Below, in pieces: positions 34,271 to 46,880 of a DNA stretch of 64,000 nucleotides; the first letter of the stretch is position 1, and every line of letters begins with the position of its first letter. A program made the position numbers and the translations under genes. The DNA is from Aralia elata. Its lineage: Eukaryota > Streptophyta > Magnoliopsida > Apiales > Araliaceae. A model generated the notes under the pieces. That model was not told the origin of the DNA and did not search any database. It saw nothing but the letters and a program-made list of their open reading frames with translations. Location of the stretch: positions 55,608,275 to 55,672,274 of the forward strand of contig CM068377.1 of NCBI GenBank assembly GCA_034770075.1, written 5' to 3'.

Positions 34271-36090
34271 TGTAGACACCCAAATTTTGCACTTCGTATA
34301 CTAACCCTGACATGAGGGCAAAATCGTCAATTAACCCAGCCTACGAGACGAAAGGTGGACATAAGTTCAAACACTCAAAACCACCACAACGACTTGCAAT
34401 CAAAGCCGACACGATGACGGGCGAAACAAGCACCCATGAATGATGTGGCACGTTTCCCAGCGGTTCCCGGACTGCAAAATACAAGCCTTTCAGCGAAAAC
34501 TGACGATACGACACGAGAATCGAGGGGCGGTACGAAAATCGAGAAAATTAGCCCAGCCAGTCGTGGATTGATCTGCGGCCAATGATTAAAATAAACTGAA
34601 GTGCGCGGCGGGCGGCTGAAGTGCGCGGCGGGTGCGGAGAAACCAAGGCCAGCCTTTATCAGCTCATTTCTTCATTCGGATACAGGAGGTTGACAGTAGC
34701 AGAAAAGAAAGAAGGAAGGAGAGGAAGAATAGCAAAAAACAGCAGCGAGAAAGGAGAGAAAAGAGAGAAAAAAAGTGAGGATTTATACCCTTTTGCTAGA
34801 TTGTATCACATATATTTTCTACTCTATTCAATATACGAGTTTATACGAATCGTGGTATCATTTGCAAGGTGAAAAGCCCTCTTTTATAGCATTTTTGGTA
34901 TATCATTTTGTTAAGCTTTTGGTCATTTGGGTTACATTAAATGTAATTTTTCTTGTATATTGTTGAGGATACATGGATTAGGGATTATTAATGAGGGTTC
35001 CAACGGAAGAATATTCTTCCTAATGACCCGATGATATCCATTTGGTGAATTTTAGCTTGTTTAATTTTGTACTGTCCATTTTGTGGGTGTGTGGAAATTA
35101 TGGATGTGAGCCTAGGAACGCGACCCCGTAGTCCAAATCCGATGATGGACATTTTTGGATGTATGTAGCCGGGTTGATGTATTCGTTATTGTAAATATGT
35201 AATTGTCGGGCCTTAAAACGATATCAAATCGAAAATCGGGTTTAAGGCCCCGTAATAGTGAAATATGCGATTGTGGGCGTTGGGGTTATTTTGATGGCTT
35301 ACATGCCCATGAATAGCCCCCACGCATTTTAATGCTTGATTTGATTTGCGACACAAAAAATGATTTTAAAGCTAAATGATGAAGATTTCCATAAAATCAA
35401 TCAAATTAGGTTATTAGCATCACGAGGCTTAAAATTAGAAATGCTAATGAATGTCGATTCCTATTTAACGAGAAGGCTAAAGAAAGTCGTTTTCAAAACA
35501 TCACAAAAATGGTTTTATAAAAATAAATGACGTTTTATTAAACCGTTGTGCATAGGGTTAAAGAGATTCTAGAAGTTGCCTGTCACTTTATTTACGAATG
35601 CAACGTATAGGTCTCGATTCCTATCTTGACGAAGGTTTAAAAAACTCTTTTGCCAAAACGACTCCTAATGTACAATCTCACAGCTTTTGACAATTAAAAT
35701 CAAACCTTTCTCACAAAAATAAATAATAATGCTTTCTCGTATAAGCCGGAAGACATTCTAAGGCATTCTCAAAATAAAACACAACTTTTCATAAAAATCC
35801 AAATAGTTTTTCATGCAAAACTCACTACAACATTCACATAGGCACACACACGCGTGCATACGCACATTTTAAGAATTAAAGGATAGGAAAAGCATCAAGA
35901 TTGCGGTAACTATGTTTCACGGAAGTTGGGGGGTGCCTTACACCTTCCCTTCGCTTAAGCAAGCCCCCGAACTCTATGTATCTCGGTTTGCAGACCAATT
36001 AATTTGGAGTCAAATATGGGCTAGCGATTTACGAACACAAAACTCGGATTAGTTGGTACATCCATTTCAAATATACCAACTGGCGACTCT
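34271..36090 (+). repeat. Y1 3' LTR, truncated
   Basis: It starts TGTAGACACCC and stops at CCAACTGGCGACTCT, 144 bp short of the full LTR end by comparison with 17282-17426. It has only one GCCGCAGAT-type palindrome, against three in the 5' LTR. The next base belongs to fragment C. Confidence 0.9.
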
Positions 36091-38404
36091 CTTATCATAG
36101 ACACAACGGATGATGCACCTAGCTATTTGACATTTGAAATTGAGAGCTTATCTATAGAAAGCAAGCTAGGATCCTTTAGTTCAATGGCTATCACCAATGA
36201 GCAGAAACCCTCAAATGTTACATGGTTATCAATGGATGGTGGGTTCCTCAAATTTCGAAGGGGAATTGGATAAAAACAGGGAGTTAGTCAGGCCGAGGAC
36301 TATAAACCAAGCACTTGATGGGAGGCAACCCAGTCATTTCTATTCATTTGCATTCGTTGTTTTTCATTTACCGCATTTTCAAAATTTTCAAGTTATGTGT
36401 GTATTTAGTTAGTTAAGTTGTAGGATTAGATTTGCTTGCTATGTCTCATCATAATCTCAATGTTTGTCTATTTAATCTTTGATATGTTGCATTAATGCAG
36501 GTGTGGGGCATTGAGAATGATTGCTAAAATGAAAAGCTAAAAAATCAACTTTTGGGATACAGGGGGTTGGCGCCGCGGTGAGCTCCTGAAGAACAAAATT
36601 TCCGCCCCGGCAGCAAAATGCAGTACAATTTCTCGCCCCGACGAGCTCACAAGGCATGATTTTCTCGCCCCGGCGAGCTGAAAAATAAATAAATTCCCAA
36701 GTCGGATTATATTGTCATTCACACTTCCAAACTCATTCTTCCCCTCTCCCACATGGATTCATCTTAACCCACTGAGTATTTAAAAGGATTCATCTCCAAA
36801 TGGAAGGTACTAACAAACAACTTCTTTTGCCAACACAAAGCAAGGTACTCACTCCAATTTTTGCATTCAAGTAAAATAAATTTATCAATTGTGATGGGTA
36901 TTCTTAGTTAGTTAAGCTATTGTACTTGGATTTGTATTGGGTAATCATGCACTATCAAATTTGGATAAATGTAAATTGGTTGCCCAATTGAGTTTGTGTT
37001 GGCTCAATTAGAGGATTTTGGGTTATTCATTGCTATGATTTGATTGAATATTATAATAACTTAGCAATTTTTGTTGAAACTGAGTTTGGGGGAGGTATTT
37101 AATGAAGAATTTCAGTCAGCGCGCATCAAGTAGTTAACGAATTGTCTAAAAGAATGTTAGTCTGATTGAGCATTGTTTGGTAAGGAATTGCTTGGTTATT
37201 ATCCGAATGCCACCCCAATGCATGTTCCTGAGCCACAACCGTTACCAATTTATCCACAATCAGACTCAAATGTTTAGAAGGCTATGGTCGAGCATGATGC
37301 TTGGCCAATCAGGAAAGTTCTCAGTTTTCATTTCTTTATCTTATAAACAATGAGGACATTATTCACTTTGAGTTTGGGGGTGGATCATATAGCATTTGCA
37401 TTATAGTTACATAGCATATGTTTGTTATTTGTGCATTTTAATGTTTGTTTGCTATTTTGAAAAAAAAAATAAAAAAAAATTATTTTTAAGATGTGTCTCT
37501 TGAGCATTGTTTTAATTTGATTTGAACTACAATCCATGGTCTATAACAAGAACTTGTTTGAATTGATTCTAACTCATGGAAAACGGATAAATGTTGCTTA
37601 GTCCTTGTGCTTAATCGTTATTGTTGGTTATTGTTTTGCTTATGCGTCCTTTCACTTTTGCACCTACCCATGAGTATTGAGCTAGTTGTATGCTTAGAGA
37701 AGGCTTTTATAACTGAATGCTTATGGGAAATATCTATAAACTCTAGAACTCGTTTAAACATCACTCGAAGCAAGGTGTCCAAATTTGTTGGGTTTGAATT
37801 GTTGGTCATGTGGTGAGTTGAGATGGAGCGTAAAACGCACTCACTCATGGACACATGCGTAGGAGAGATAGAGCGTAAAATGCACTCTCTTATAATTTTG
37901 ATAAAAGTAAGAAATTTATGTTTATCAAATCTCGTGTTGGGTTGAGATGGAGCGTAAAACGCACTCACCCACAAGAGTGGACTTAGGATAAGATGGAGCA
38001 TAAAATGCACTTATCTAGAGTCCTTTGATTTCATTTTTTTGAAAATTGTGATTTGTATACCTTTGTAGTGAGTGATGTGTTAAGCATGTAGTTTTTGTGG
38101 TTTATTTTGATTATTTCATAAGGTAATGTGGTTGCATAGCTTCATCCGAGCTTGATTGGTTTAGTGCCATTGGGTATACTCACACACACACGGAAGGGAC
38201 CTAAAGCAAGCTATGACTAACTAATTGTAATTCTAGACTTGCAACGTTTTGAGAGTTTCCTTGAATTTTATTGTGTTTATGCTTTAAGACCATTGGTTAG
38301 CTTATTAACTCATTGCTCAAGATAGTTTTTATTTAGAAATGTTTAATTTTTATAGTTTGTGTGTTTTGCTTGAGGACAAGCAAAGGTTTAAGTTTGGGGG
38401 TATT
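36091..38404 (+). promoter_or_regulatory. C pol-distal region and 3' cassette
   Basis: It contains the pol-end hairpin TGGG/AGGCAA/CCCA (36319-36332) and a GC-rich cluster with CTCGCCCCGGCGAG (36564-36680). Purine-like tracts GAGTTTGGGGG lie near 37083 and 37371, the latter preceded by a weak AAT/GAGGAC/ATT hairpin (37349-37360). Four iterated hairpins follow (37815-37846, 37861-37891, 37939-37970, 37987-38015). The terminal module has stem TTTGCTT/AAGCAAA and loop GAGGAC (38365-38384), followed by AAGTTTGGGGG. An A-rich run lies near 37459-37478. No gene is visible. Confidence 0.75.
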
Positions 38405-40306
38405 TGATGAGTGTGTTTTATATACACAAATTGGGTACTTTTAGCCTTAATAATTTGTAAGTCTTTAGCTATTTCGTTTGGTTTTATGTGTTTTCATCTT
38501 ATTGTTGTGTAATGTAGTTTTGTATTACTTTTATATGTATTTGTGTTGTGTGCTTTTATATGTTTTTACGTTGTTTTGTAGGTATTGAAATAAAGGCCCC
38601 TTGGATCGATGCGTTTTTGGCTTGAATCTAGCATTCCCGCTGCTTGTTTCTCCATTTGACCCATGATGCAATCCGAATCTCTCAAAACTCAAAGAACGAA
38701 AGTTGTAGATTTTGATCTTAGCTTTCTATAACATCCGGAATCATCCAATTTGAAGTTCGTATGAGAGAGTTATGGTCATTTTACCATCGGATTTTGCAGG
38801 ACATTTACATAGCAGTTACTTCGGGCTCCATTTGAGCCTTGCTCCGGCCATTATCTCGACGAGCTCCAGTTATGCAAGTTGTAGATCTACTTCTTAGCTT
38901 TCCATAGCCTACTTAAGCGCCTAAATCCGAGTTTGGACGAAGAAGTTATGGCCATTTTACCTGAGCTCGCTGGGGCGGGAATTTCCTACACAAATTCCTC
39001 GCCGCGGCGAGAGCTCGCCGGGGCGAGAAAACATAGGCCAAAATCCTCGCCGGGGCGAGCTCGCCTGTAGCAGAAAGCTAAAATGTGCGGGATTTTGGTC
39101 TATTTTGGTGTGCTAAGCTAGGTTAGGGCATCCAGGGGGTTTATACTAACAGAGGAGGCATGAAAATATCATTATAAGAGATAGAAATCAGCAACTCTAG
39201 GGAAAGGGAGGCTACACAATACATCAAATTAGAGGGCCAAAGTGCTAAAATCAAGCTAAATCAAGTAAGGCCAAGGAGCTAAAGCATCAAGGATTGCAAA
39301 ACCATAGAGGAGAAGCTAGGGTTCATCATCAATCCATCAAACATCATATGAAAATCTACAAAAGTGGTTTTATCTCTAGTTTTCCCTTCTATTTTGTAAT
39401 CCAACATGATGTATAAATTGAATATGATGTTATTTGTAGTTACCATGACCTAGAACTTGTTTTCTAAGATTTCAATAGAACCCAATACATAGTTTGAATT
39501 GAATGCTCTCTCTTTGATGTTGGTTAATTATTTGTGATTGGATATCATAATTTGTGCTTTATATATTAATTACCTAGCTAGTAATTACCTTGGGAACTTA
39601 TATGGAATTGAGAGAGGAAGTATAGGTTGAGACCTTGTTATGATATCATGTGAAAATTAGATATTCCTATGGGTAATTTATGAAATTAAGTGACGTGTGT
39701 TTAATTTATTACCCTCATGAATGGATAATTTGATTGTATTTAGAATAGACATATACCTAAATACCACATGTATCTATTGGAGAATCCATGCTTAATGATT
39801 TCTATTGCGAAAGTTGGTAATTGATGGAGTAGTTAATGAGGTTTTGTGACATACACCTTACTAATTGTTCTTGATATGAGAATCTTGCTAGTGTGTAGAA
39901 TAGAGATATATCTATACACCGTAATGGGGAATACGTATTTGACCATCGAGAGAGGCTTAGACATACTAGTGATTTCTCGGATAACAATCCTTGTGATTTA
40001 ACTAGTTGAAAAGAGAGAGTTAGGACATTCAAATGAAGTGTTGGGGGAAATTGCAATCTTAGACGTGTTATTATTTGATTTCATTATATTAAAGCTTTCC
40101 ACAGTTCTTTGATTATTTGTTATCTTCATTAATACAAAACAACAAAAACAATTATCGTTTGTTTAAATAAGATTGAGATGATAAAAGGTTAATACTTGGA
40201 AAAGACTAGTAACAATTCCTCGTAGGATCGATACTCTACTTACTCTTTATTACTTGTTGACCGCATATACTTGCGCGTAAATTGTTCATATACAAATCGG
40301 ACAACA
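38405..40306 (+). repeat. C LTR
   Basis: TGATGAGTGTG...CGGACAACA, 1902 bp. It contains two tandem versions of a segment shared with the T2 LTR (38691-38782 and about 38873-38960). The CTCGCCGGGGCGAG-type cluster (about 38966-39070) follows the second version. Frames inside are not supported. Confidence 0.85.
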
Positions 40307-40314
40307 AGTTTTTG

Positions 40315-41809
40315 GTCGACGCCGGGAAGAATCGTTCCTTTGGTGATTATTACCCTTTCCAATTTTAGCCTTTTATTAGATGATGTTTTTTGGAAAAGGT
40401 CGGCATGAATGTCGACGGGGTTTTGAAAGATCGTTTTTTATGATGAGCCAATTGACCAGAGTCGCCAGTTGGTATATTTGAAATGGATGTACCAACTCAT
40501 TCGAGTTTTGTTTTCGTAAATCGCTGGCTCATATTTGACTCCGAATTAATTGGTGTGCAAACCGAGATTCATAGAGTTCGGGGGCTTGCTTAAGCGAGGG
40601 GAAGGTGTTAGGCACCCCCCGACTTCCGTGAAACACAGTTACCGCAATCTTGATGCTTTTCCTATCCTTTAATTCTTAAAATATGTGTGTGCACACGTGT
40701 GTGTGCCTATGTGAATGTTGTAGTGAGTTTTGCATGAAAAACCATTTGGATTTTTATGAAAAGTTGTGTTTTATTTTGAGAATGCCTTAGAATGTCTTCC
40801 GGCTTATACGAGAAAGCATTATTATTTGTTTTTGTGAGAAAGGTTTGATTTTAATTGTCAAAAGCTGTGAGATTGCTCATTAGGAGTCGTTTTGGCAAAA
40901 GAGTTTTTTAAACCTTCGTCAAAATAGGAATCGAGACCTATACGTTGCTTTCGTAAATAAAGTGACGGGCAACTTCTAGGATCTCTTTAACCCTATGCAC
41001 AACGGTTTAATAAAACGTCATTTATTTTTATAAAACCATTTTTGTGATGTTTTGAAAACGACTTTCTTTAGCCTTCTCGTTAAATAGGAATCGACATTCA
41101 TTAGCATTTCCAATTTTAAGCCTCGTGATGCTAATAACCTAATTTGATTGATTTTATGGAAATCTTCATCATTTAGCTTTGAAATCATTTTTTGTGTCGC
41201 AAATCAAATCAAGCATTAAAATGCGTGGGGGCTATTCATGGGCATGTAAGCCATCAAAATAACCCCAACGCCCACAATCGCATATTTCACTATTACGGGG
41301 CCTTAAACCCGATTTTTGATTTGATATCGTTTTAAGGCTCGACAATTACATATTTACAATAACGAATACATCAACCCGGCTACATACATCCAAAAATGTC
41401 CATCATCGGATTAGGACCACGGGGTCGCATTCCTAGGCTCACATCCACAATTTCCACACACCCACAAAATGGACAGTACAAAATTAAACAAGCTAAAAAT
41501 CACCAAATGGATATCATCGGGTCATTAGGAAGAATTTTGTTCCGTTGGAACCCTCATTAATAATCCCTAATCCATGTATCCTCAACAATATACAAGAAAA
41601 ATTACATTTAATGTAACCCAAATGACCAAAAGCTTAACAAAATGATATACCAAAAATGCTATAAAAGAGGGCTTTTCACCTTGCAAATGATACCACGATT
41701 CGTATAAACTCGTATATTGAATAGAGTAGAAAATATATGTGATACAATCTAGCAAAAGGGTATAAATCCTCACTTTTTTTCTCTCTTTTCTCTCCTTTCT
41801 CGCTGCTGT
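40315..41809 (-). repeat. Y2 3' LTR, missing its U3 start
   Basis: This is the inverse of the Y LTR from its U5 end to CGCTGCTG, where it jumps into the 70-bp minisatellite. About 470 bp of LTR start, the purine tract and much of the array are deleted. At 40315 only the terminal base of the LTR end appears altered. Confidence 0.9.
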
Positions 41810-42142
41810 ATCCGGATGATCGTTTTGTCTGCGCCGGGTCTCGTATCCGGTCGCTCGTTTCGTAATCACCGGGTCTCGTATCCGGATGATCTGCGCTGGA
41901 TCTCGTATCCGGTCGCTCGTCTCGTAATCACCGGGTCTCGTATCCGGATGATCGTCTTGTCTGCGCCGGGTCTCGTATCCGGTCACTCGTCTCGTAATCA
42001 CCGGGTCTCGTATCCGGATGATTGTCTTGTCTGCGCCGGGTCTCGTATCCGGTCACTCGTCTCATGATCACCGGGTCTCGTATCCGGATGATCGTCTTGT
42101 CTGCGCCGGGTCTCGTATCCGGTCGCTCGTTTTGTAATCACC
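41809..42142 (-). repeat. Y2 70-bp minisatellite, about 4.7 copies
   Basis: Inverse of the array at 32999-34015, with the same 35-bp half units. One unit has a deleted half (near 41886-41900), as does a unit in Y1 (near 33282-33290). Confidence 0.9.
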
Positions 42143-42418
42143 TTATTCCATCGTATTGGCATCAAAGGAAGTTATTCTCCTGACTAGCTTGAAAGGCATC
42201 CTTGGAGTTCGTCCTCGTACATCGTTCTTGGCAGCCATCGCTTTTGACTCTGATAGGCTAGGACCTTGACACCTAACCTGCTCGATTTATTATTGTTTTC
42301 ATTTCATGGATCACGTACAAAATTATCATCTATCCATTCATGTGACACAACATTTAAAATGTAAATTGATGAAAAATGACCCCTGTACAGTCTTTTGATA
42401 CTGTTCTACAGATGTCAT
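42143..42418 (-). other. Y2 spacer between arrays, no gene seen
   Basis: Colinear inverse of 32721-32998. Nothing recognisable. Confidence 0.5.
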
Positions 42419-42995
42419 CATTTGTCGTGGTTTGCTTGGATCTTAGCCCTTCCCAGGGATCGCTCACTTTTTTGGATATCGGCCCTTCCCAGGGGTTGTT
42501 CACCACCTTGTTGTGGTTCGCTTGGATGCCTTCCCAGGTTCTCACACCACCTTATTGTGATTTGCTTGGATGCCTTCCCAGGTTCACTCACCACCTTGTT
42601 GTGGTTTGCTTGGATGTCTTCCCAGGGTGCTCACCACCTTGTTGTGGTTTTCTTGGATGCCTTCCCAGGTTCACTCACCACCTTGTTGTGGTTTGCTTGG
42701 ATGCCTTCCTAGGGTGCTCACCACCTTGTTGTGATTTGCTTAGATGCCTTCCCAGGGTGCTCACCACCTTGTTGTGGTTTGCTTGGATGCCTTCCCAGGG
42801 TGCTCACCACCTTGTGGTGATTTGTTTGGATGCCTTCCCAGGGTGCTCACCACCTTGTTGTGATTTGCTTGGATGCCTTCCCAGGTTCACTTCTTGTTTG
42901 GATACCAGCCCTTCCCAGGGTCATTGATTGTTTGGATACCAGCCCTTCCCAGGGGTCATTGATTGTTTGGATACCAGCCCTTCCCAGGGGTCACT
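42419..42995 (-). repeat. Y2 tandem array, about 43-bp unit
   Basis: Inverse of 32041-32720 with a different order and number of variants, which shows that the array has been reshuffled between the copies. The 183-codon frame here is a repeat translation. Confidence 0.85.
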
Positions 42996-44149
42996 CGATT
43001 TGATTTGAGTGATTTTTTGAAGTGGGATGTGTGATCGGCTTCTGTCCGGGATCTCCCACCAACATCGTCCACGTACCATGCCACAAAAGCCATCACGGTC
43101 TGATCATTTGTGAGGTTGAAAGCAACGTGCTGTACTTTCCCCTGAAGATTTTCATTTTGATCGTACATGTATGCATGCAAAAGATGTTATGCATGATCTG
43201 GCAGATATGTTATGGACAGATGCATGTGCACAACATATGTTTAGATAGAAATGACCTATGTTCAGTCAAATGATACGATTCGAAAATCGTCGTTGTTTGC
43301 CAACATTTGATTGGATCACGCCTCATCGTGAAGTGTAGTTTCTAGACTTCAACATTGGTTTGGTACTCTGCCTGTTCTTGGTCGTCTTCATTTCATCGAG
43401 TTGAGGCAGTCTGTTTCGCTCTCTGTGATGATCGGCAGCTATGTTGGGCTCCTTGGCCTTTTGATCATTTCTGCTGACCAATATGCTGTTGTCCCGCATT
43501 ATATCATCCTTGTATATGCTCATGCACGTGGATCATTTGGATGTCGAGGCAGTGATAGTCAGGATTGGGGAGAGGCCCAATGACGAGAAGTTCTGTGTAG
43601 CCTCAGCTTCCTTCCATTTCACGATTCTTAACTGCCCCTGCCTCGGCGCGTGTTGTTACCAAGAATTTCTATCGAAAACTCGCGATGTTGATCGTGCTGA
43701 ATTATCCACAGCTCTGCAAGATCCTGCATATCAGACGACTAACAAATGCTAAAACTTGAAGGCTCGGGCCGTTGGTGTTAGTTCAACACAAAGATATTAT
43801 AATCTCGATAAAAGAGTAAATGCAGTTAAAGCACATGAAATTGAATATCTGTTGATCGCACAATCTAGCGAGTTGTGAACCGTGAATGTACTAGATTGGA
43901 AGTTATTTTCAATCCCTCGTGAGTTGATGATTTTCTATTTAACGAGTTATGAAATCGTAAGAACACCTTCAAGCATTCATGGTCATTGTACGTGAGTAAG
44001 GTCGAATTCAAAAGAACTACTTTCCCTCGTCAAAGGTATTCTGTCTCCATTCTCGACAACGTTCTTAGCAGGATTGACGTCATATGACAAATGCACTGTG
44101 CGATGCAGCATTCAGTAGGGGTTTCTCTTCCATGACTTTTTGTTTAAGG
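42996..44149 (-). other. Y2 3' region with the empty site of A
   Basis: Colinear with 31374-32040 and 21426-21952 of Y1. At about 43670-43695 it reads straight through the place where A is inserted in Y1 (ATCGAAAACTCGCGATG). No gene recognised. Confidence 0.7.
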
Positions 44150-44690
44150 CCGAGAGTTTTTCGTATTATCTTTTCTCTTTATTAGCCCACTTCACTTGTC
44201 TCGTTTTCTTAGGCTATTCAAAGTTACCCATTTAACGAGTTTTGGACCAATACTCCCAAACCAGACGGTTTTGGGGCATTAGGTGTACAGACACCCCTTC
44301 AGATTTATTTACTCGAGTAACAAAGGCCACGGTTCGAGACAAGCTGGTGGTCTACACCATTCATTCTTTGCTTGACCTTGCGCAAGATTCGTTTTCTTAG
44401 GCTTGAGTTACCCATGTAGCGAGTGTTAGGCCGGTGACTCCCAAACCAGACGGCTTTAGGGCACCAGATGCAGAGACACCCCTTAGGCTTAGTTACTCGA
44501 GTAGCCCATGCCACGATTCGAATCTGCTCGGGCCTCCTCTACTGTAATGCTCATTTTCTTAGACTCTGAGTTACCCATGTAACGAGTGTTGGGCCAACGA
44601 CTCCCAAACCAGATGGCTTTAGGGCACTAGGTGTAGAGACACCCCTCGAGCTTAATTACTCGAATAACCCAGGCCACGATTCGAGACATT
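44150..44690 (-). repeat. Y2 three diverged 165-185-bp repeats
   Basis: Inverse of 20940-21425, with the same word order in each unit. Confidence 0.7.
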
Positions 44691-45440
44691 AGCTTGATAA
44701 TCTTTTATCGTCTGACTTCTTGATAGTAGCTTGATAATTATTGACTGTCTGACTACGTGTTAATTGCCATCAACGTCGTCATAGTTTTATACCCCATAAC
44801 TGAAAGTTCGTGTAAATGCAAAGTGAAGACTGACACATGAGGTCGATTCTGTCGCAAACGTTGCTTTGAATTAAGGCTTTGTACCTGATCAAAAGGTTGA
44901 ATAGCTTTCCTCGTCTAATCATACTCACGATCGTGCTCCACGGTTGCTTGTCAGAATTAATCCGATTCCTATCAAGTCAAATAAAATCCCCTTTCACACG
45001 GGTCATCGTATCCCGGGAAAACTATGCTTGACAAATGCCAGATGATCGTATCGTTGAATATTGAATTGACATGAGGTAGCATTTGATGATGATGGTGCAT
45101 GTTGATGGGATTGTTGCATGGGTGCCAATTTGTACATCATCATTTCCTGGGTAGTTGATAAATGCCCCAGTGTTAAGTTGCTTTTCTTGTGATCTCCCTC
45201 GTACTGGTTGCATCGGTATCTCGCTTGGCTGACAAAAGATCCGGTCCTTTGACTTGTTGAAAGGTTTGGGGGATTTTTGATTTTTGAGATTTTTTTTTTT
45301 TTTAGATCACAGAGTTGTTTCACAGAGTCAGAATTAATGGGCTGGGGAATGCCTTCCCGTCCATTCCTTGTAAGATGAGGGCTCCCCCAGAGAGGACTTT
45401 TTTATCGCGACGGCTCCTTTTAATTCAGAGCGAAATTCCC
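44691..45440 (-). pseudogene. Y2 pol tail and start of 3' region
   Basis: Inverse of about 20200-20940. The pol-tail remnant (PVNSDSVKQL-like) lies near 45300-45440. The rest has no recognisable domain. A T-run (45291-45302) marks the place of an A-run in Y1. Confidence 0.5.
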
Positions 45441-45441
45441 C

Positions 45442-46334
45442 TTAGCTTCGTCTTGGCAGGGCGCGATCCTTTTGAGGAATAAATCGTTTACTTTGAATTT
45501 CCGGGATCGTACCCTCTTGTCGTATGCCCGGGAGATGCGTAAGGGGTTGCCCCTGCAAATGTGCGAACTGAGGTTCGATAGGCAAACATGGTGAGCGACA
45601 ATAAATCCGGCCATCCCCGATGATTGGCGAACATTCTTCCCATGATCGTCTTTGTGTTTTATTTGCAGCCCCCACTGCCCCATTCATCTTGGGCCGGTAA
45701 ATGACTGAATCAAAATGTTTGATCTTGAATTTGTCGTGTATCTCCTCCTTGAGGGCATCGTTCAGATTTCTATAGTCGATGCGGCCTCTTACTTCTCCTC
45801 CAGGCTGTGGTACTGGGATTCTGTCGGAAAGCCATTCAGGGTAAATAGACAACGTGATGATTCCTGCTTTAAACCGCTTGATAATCTCGTCCTTTACTTT
45901 CAACCTCCATTCAGGCTTCAATGTTCTCAACTTTTGCTTAACTGGTCGGAAACCCTCCTTGATGGGCAGTCGATGTCCTACAACGTCTGTGGACAATCCA
46001 ATCACGTCGCCACGGGACCAAGCGAACATATCTCCATACAGGTTCAACAACTTGGCTATTTTTTTTTGTGGTCGAATTTGCCCCTACTCCGGGTTCTTTG
46101 TGATCGTTAGGGGTTCTGATGTTTGATGGCAATGGTTTGGTCTAAGTCGGGTTTGGGTTTATTTTCGACCCATCCTTTGATCTCGTCAGGCGTATTGTTG
46201 ATATCTGTCTCGTCCTGCTCAATCCCCATCAGATCGAAATCTAGCTCTATACCAAAATCGTGATCCTCCTTCAAATTTGGCCTATTTCTTGTCAGGCTAG
46301 AATGCCTCAAATCGGGGTACCTGACATAAAACAA
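45442..46334 (-). pseudogene. Y2: RT N-terminus fused to integrase C-terminal part
   Basis: The best preserved copy of the chimeric block. An upstream frame (46334-46107) carries the acidic linker; then 46050-45442 (202 residues) reads YGDMFAWSRGDVIGL, KEGFRPVKQKLR, FKAGIITLSIYPEW, RIDYRNLNDA, then IYRPKMNGAVGAANK and a basic tail. The break between RT and integrase sequence is at the same residue as in Y1, so the fusion predates both copies. No catalytic block remains, so it cannot be a working enzyme. Confidence 0.75.
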
Positions 46335-46539
46335 AAATGCTTGTCATATATATAAAACATTTCAGCACGTGATCTTCTTTTTGGATAACATGACAAAATG
46401 ACATGAGCGTGCATGGATTTGAAATAAAACTCAGAATTTTAAAACCCATTGATCTTCTACTGGCCAGGATTCACTGCCATACTCCTGGATTTACCCCTTC
46501 CTGGATATCATCTACTGCACGGTCTAACTAGCCACAGTG

Positions 46540-46880
46540 AGGTCAAGCAATGGAGCTCATTAGGAGGTGCATGGATCGCATTGGCATGGATCTGGCATTG
46601 ATGGCATTTCCTGACATGAGTATCGCAGTCAGTTTTCATGGTTAGCCAGTAGTGACTCGTTCACATGATTTTCTTTGCCAAAAATGTTCTGCTCATATGG
46701 GCTCCGCACACATCACCATGACTTCGTTCATTAATCTGTGGGCTTCTTCGGCTTCCAGATATCTCAGCAGTCCCATAGCTAGGTCCCATTTATCCAAATC
46801 GTCTCCGCTTAGGAAGAATTTCGATGCCCATCTTTGGATTCTCTTTCCTCGGTCAGATCTGCATTTTCGGGAGAGGAGCT
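46540..46880 (-). pseudogene. Y2: integrase N-terminal relic and end of the RNase H relic
   Basis: Minus-strand counterpart of 18752-19080 in Y1, with the H2C2-like residues and small frame changes. Element B interrupts it at 46880; the RNase H part continues at 58474. Confidence 0.7.
46876..46880. repeat. Target-site duplication GAGCT, left copy (B)
   Basis: GAGCT at 46876-46880 and at 58474-58478. The empty site is present in Y1 at about 18748-18756 (GACAGCTCCTCTC on the plus strand). Confidence 0.95.

Larger units (their letters stand above)
36091..40314 (+). mobile_element. C: 5'-truncated Athila-type fragment with one LTR
   Basis: The fragment spans from near the pol end through the 3' cassette, purine tract and a complete LTR (38405-40306), and then 8 bases of the leader that normally follow a 5' LTR (AGTTTTTG). 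It has no target duplication of its own. It is related to B in layout but differs throughout, so it is another family. No env-position frame is present: the matching interval between the purine-like tracts is under 300 bp, against 1.4 kb in B. Confidence 0.8.

Noticed and set aside
36091..40314. C as a normal insertion into a Y LTR
   Set aside because: No duplication flanks it, its 5' part is missing, and the Y sequence on its two sides is inverted rather than continuous.
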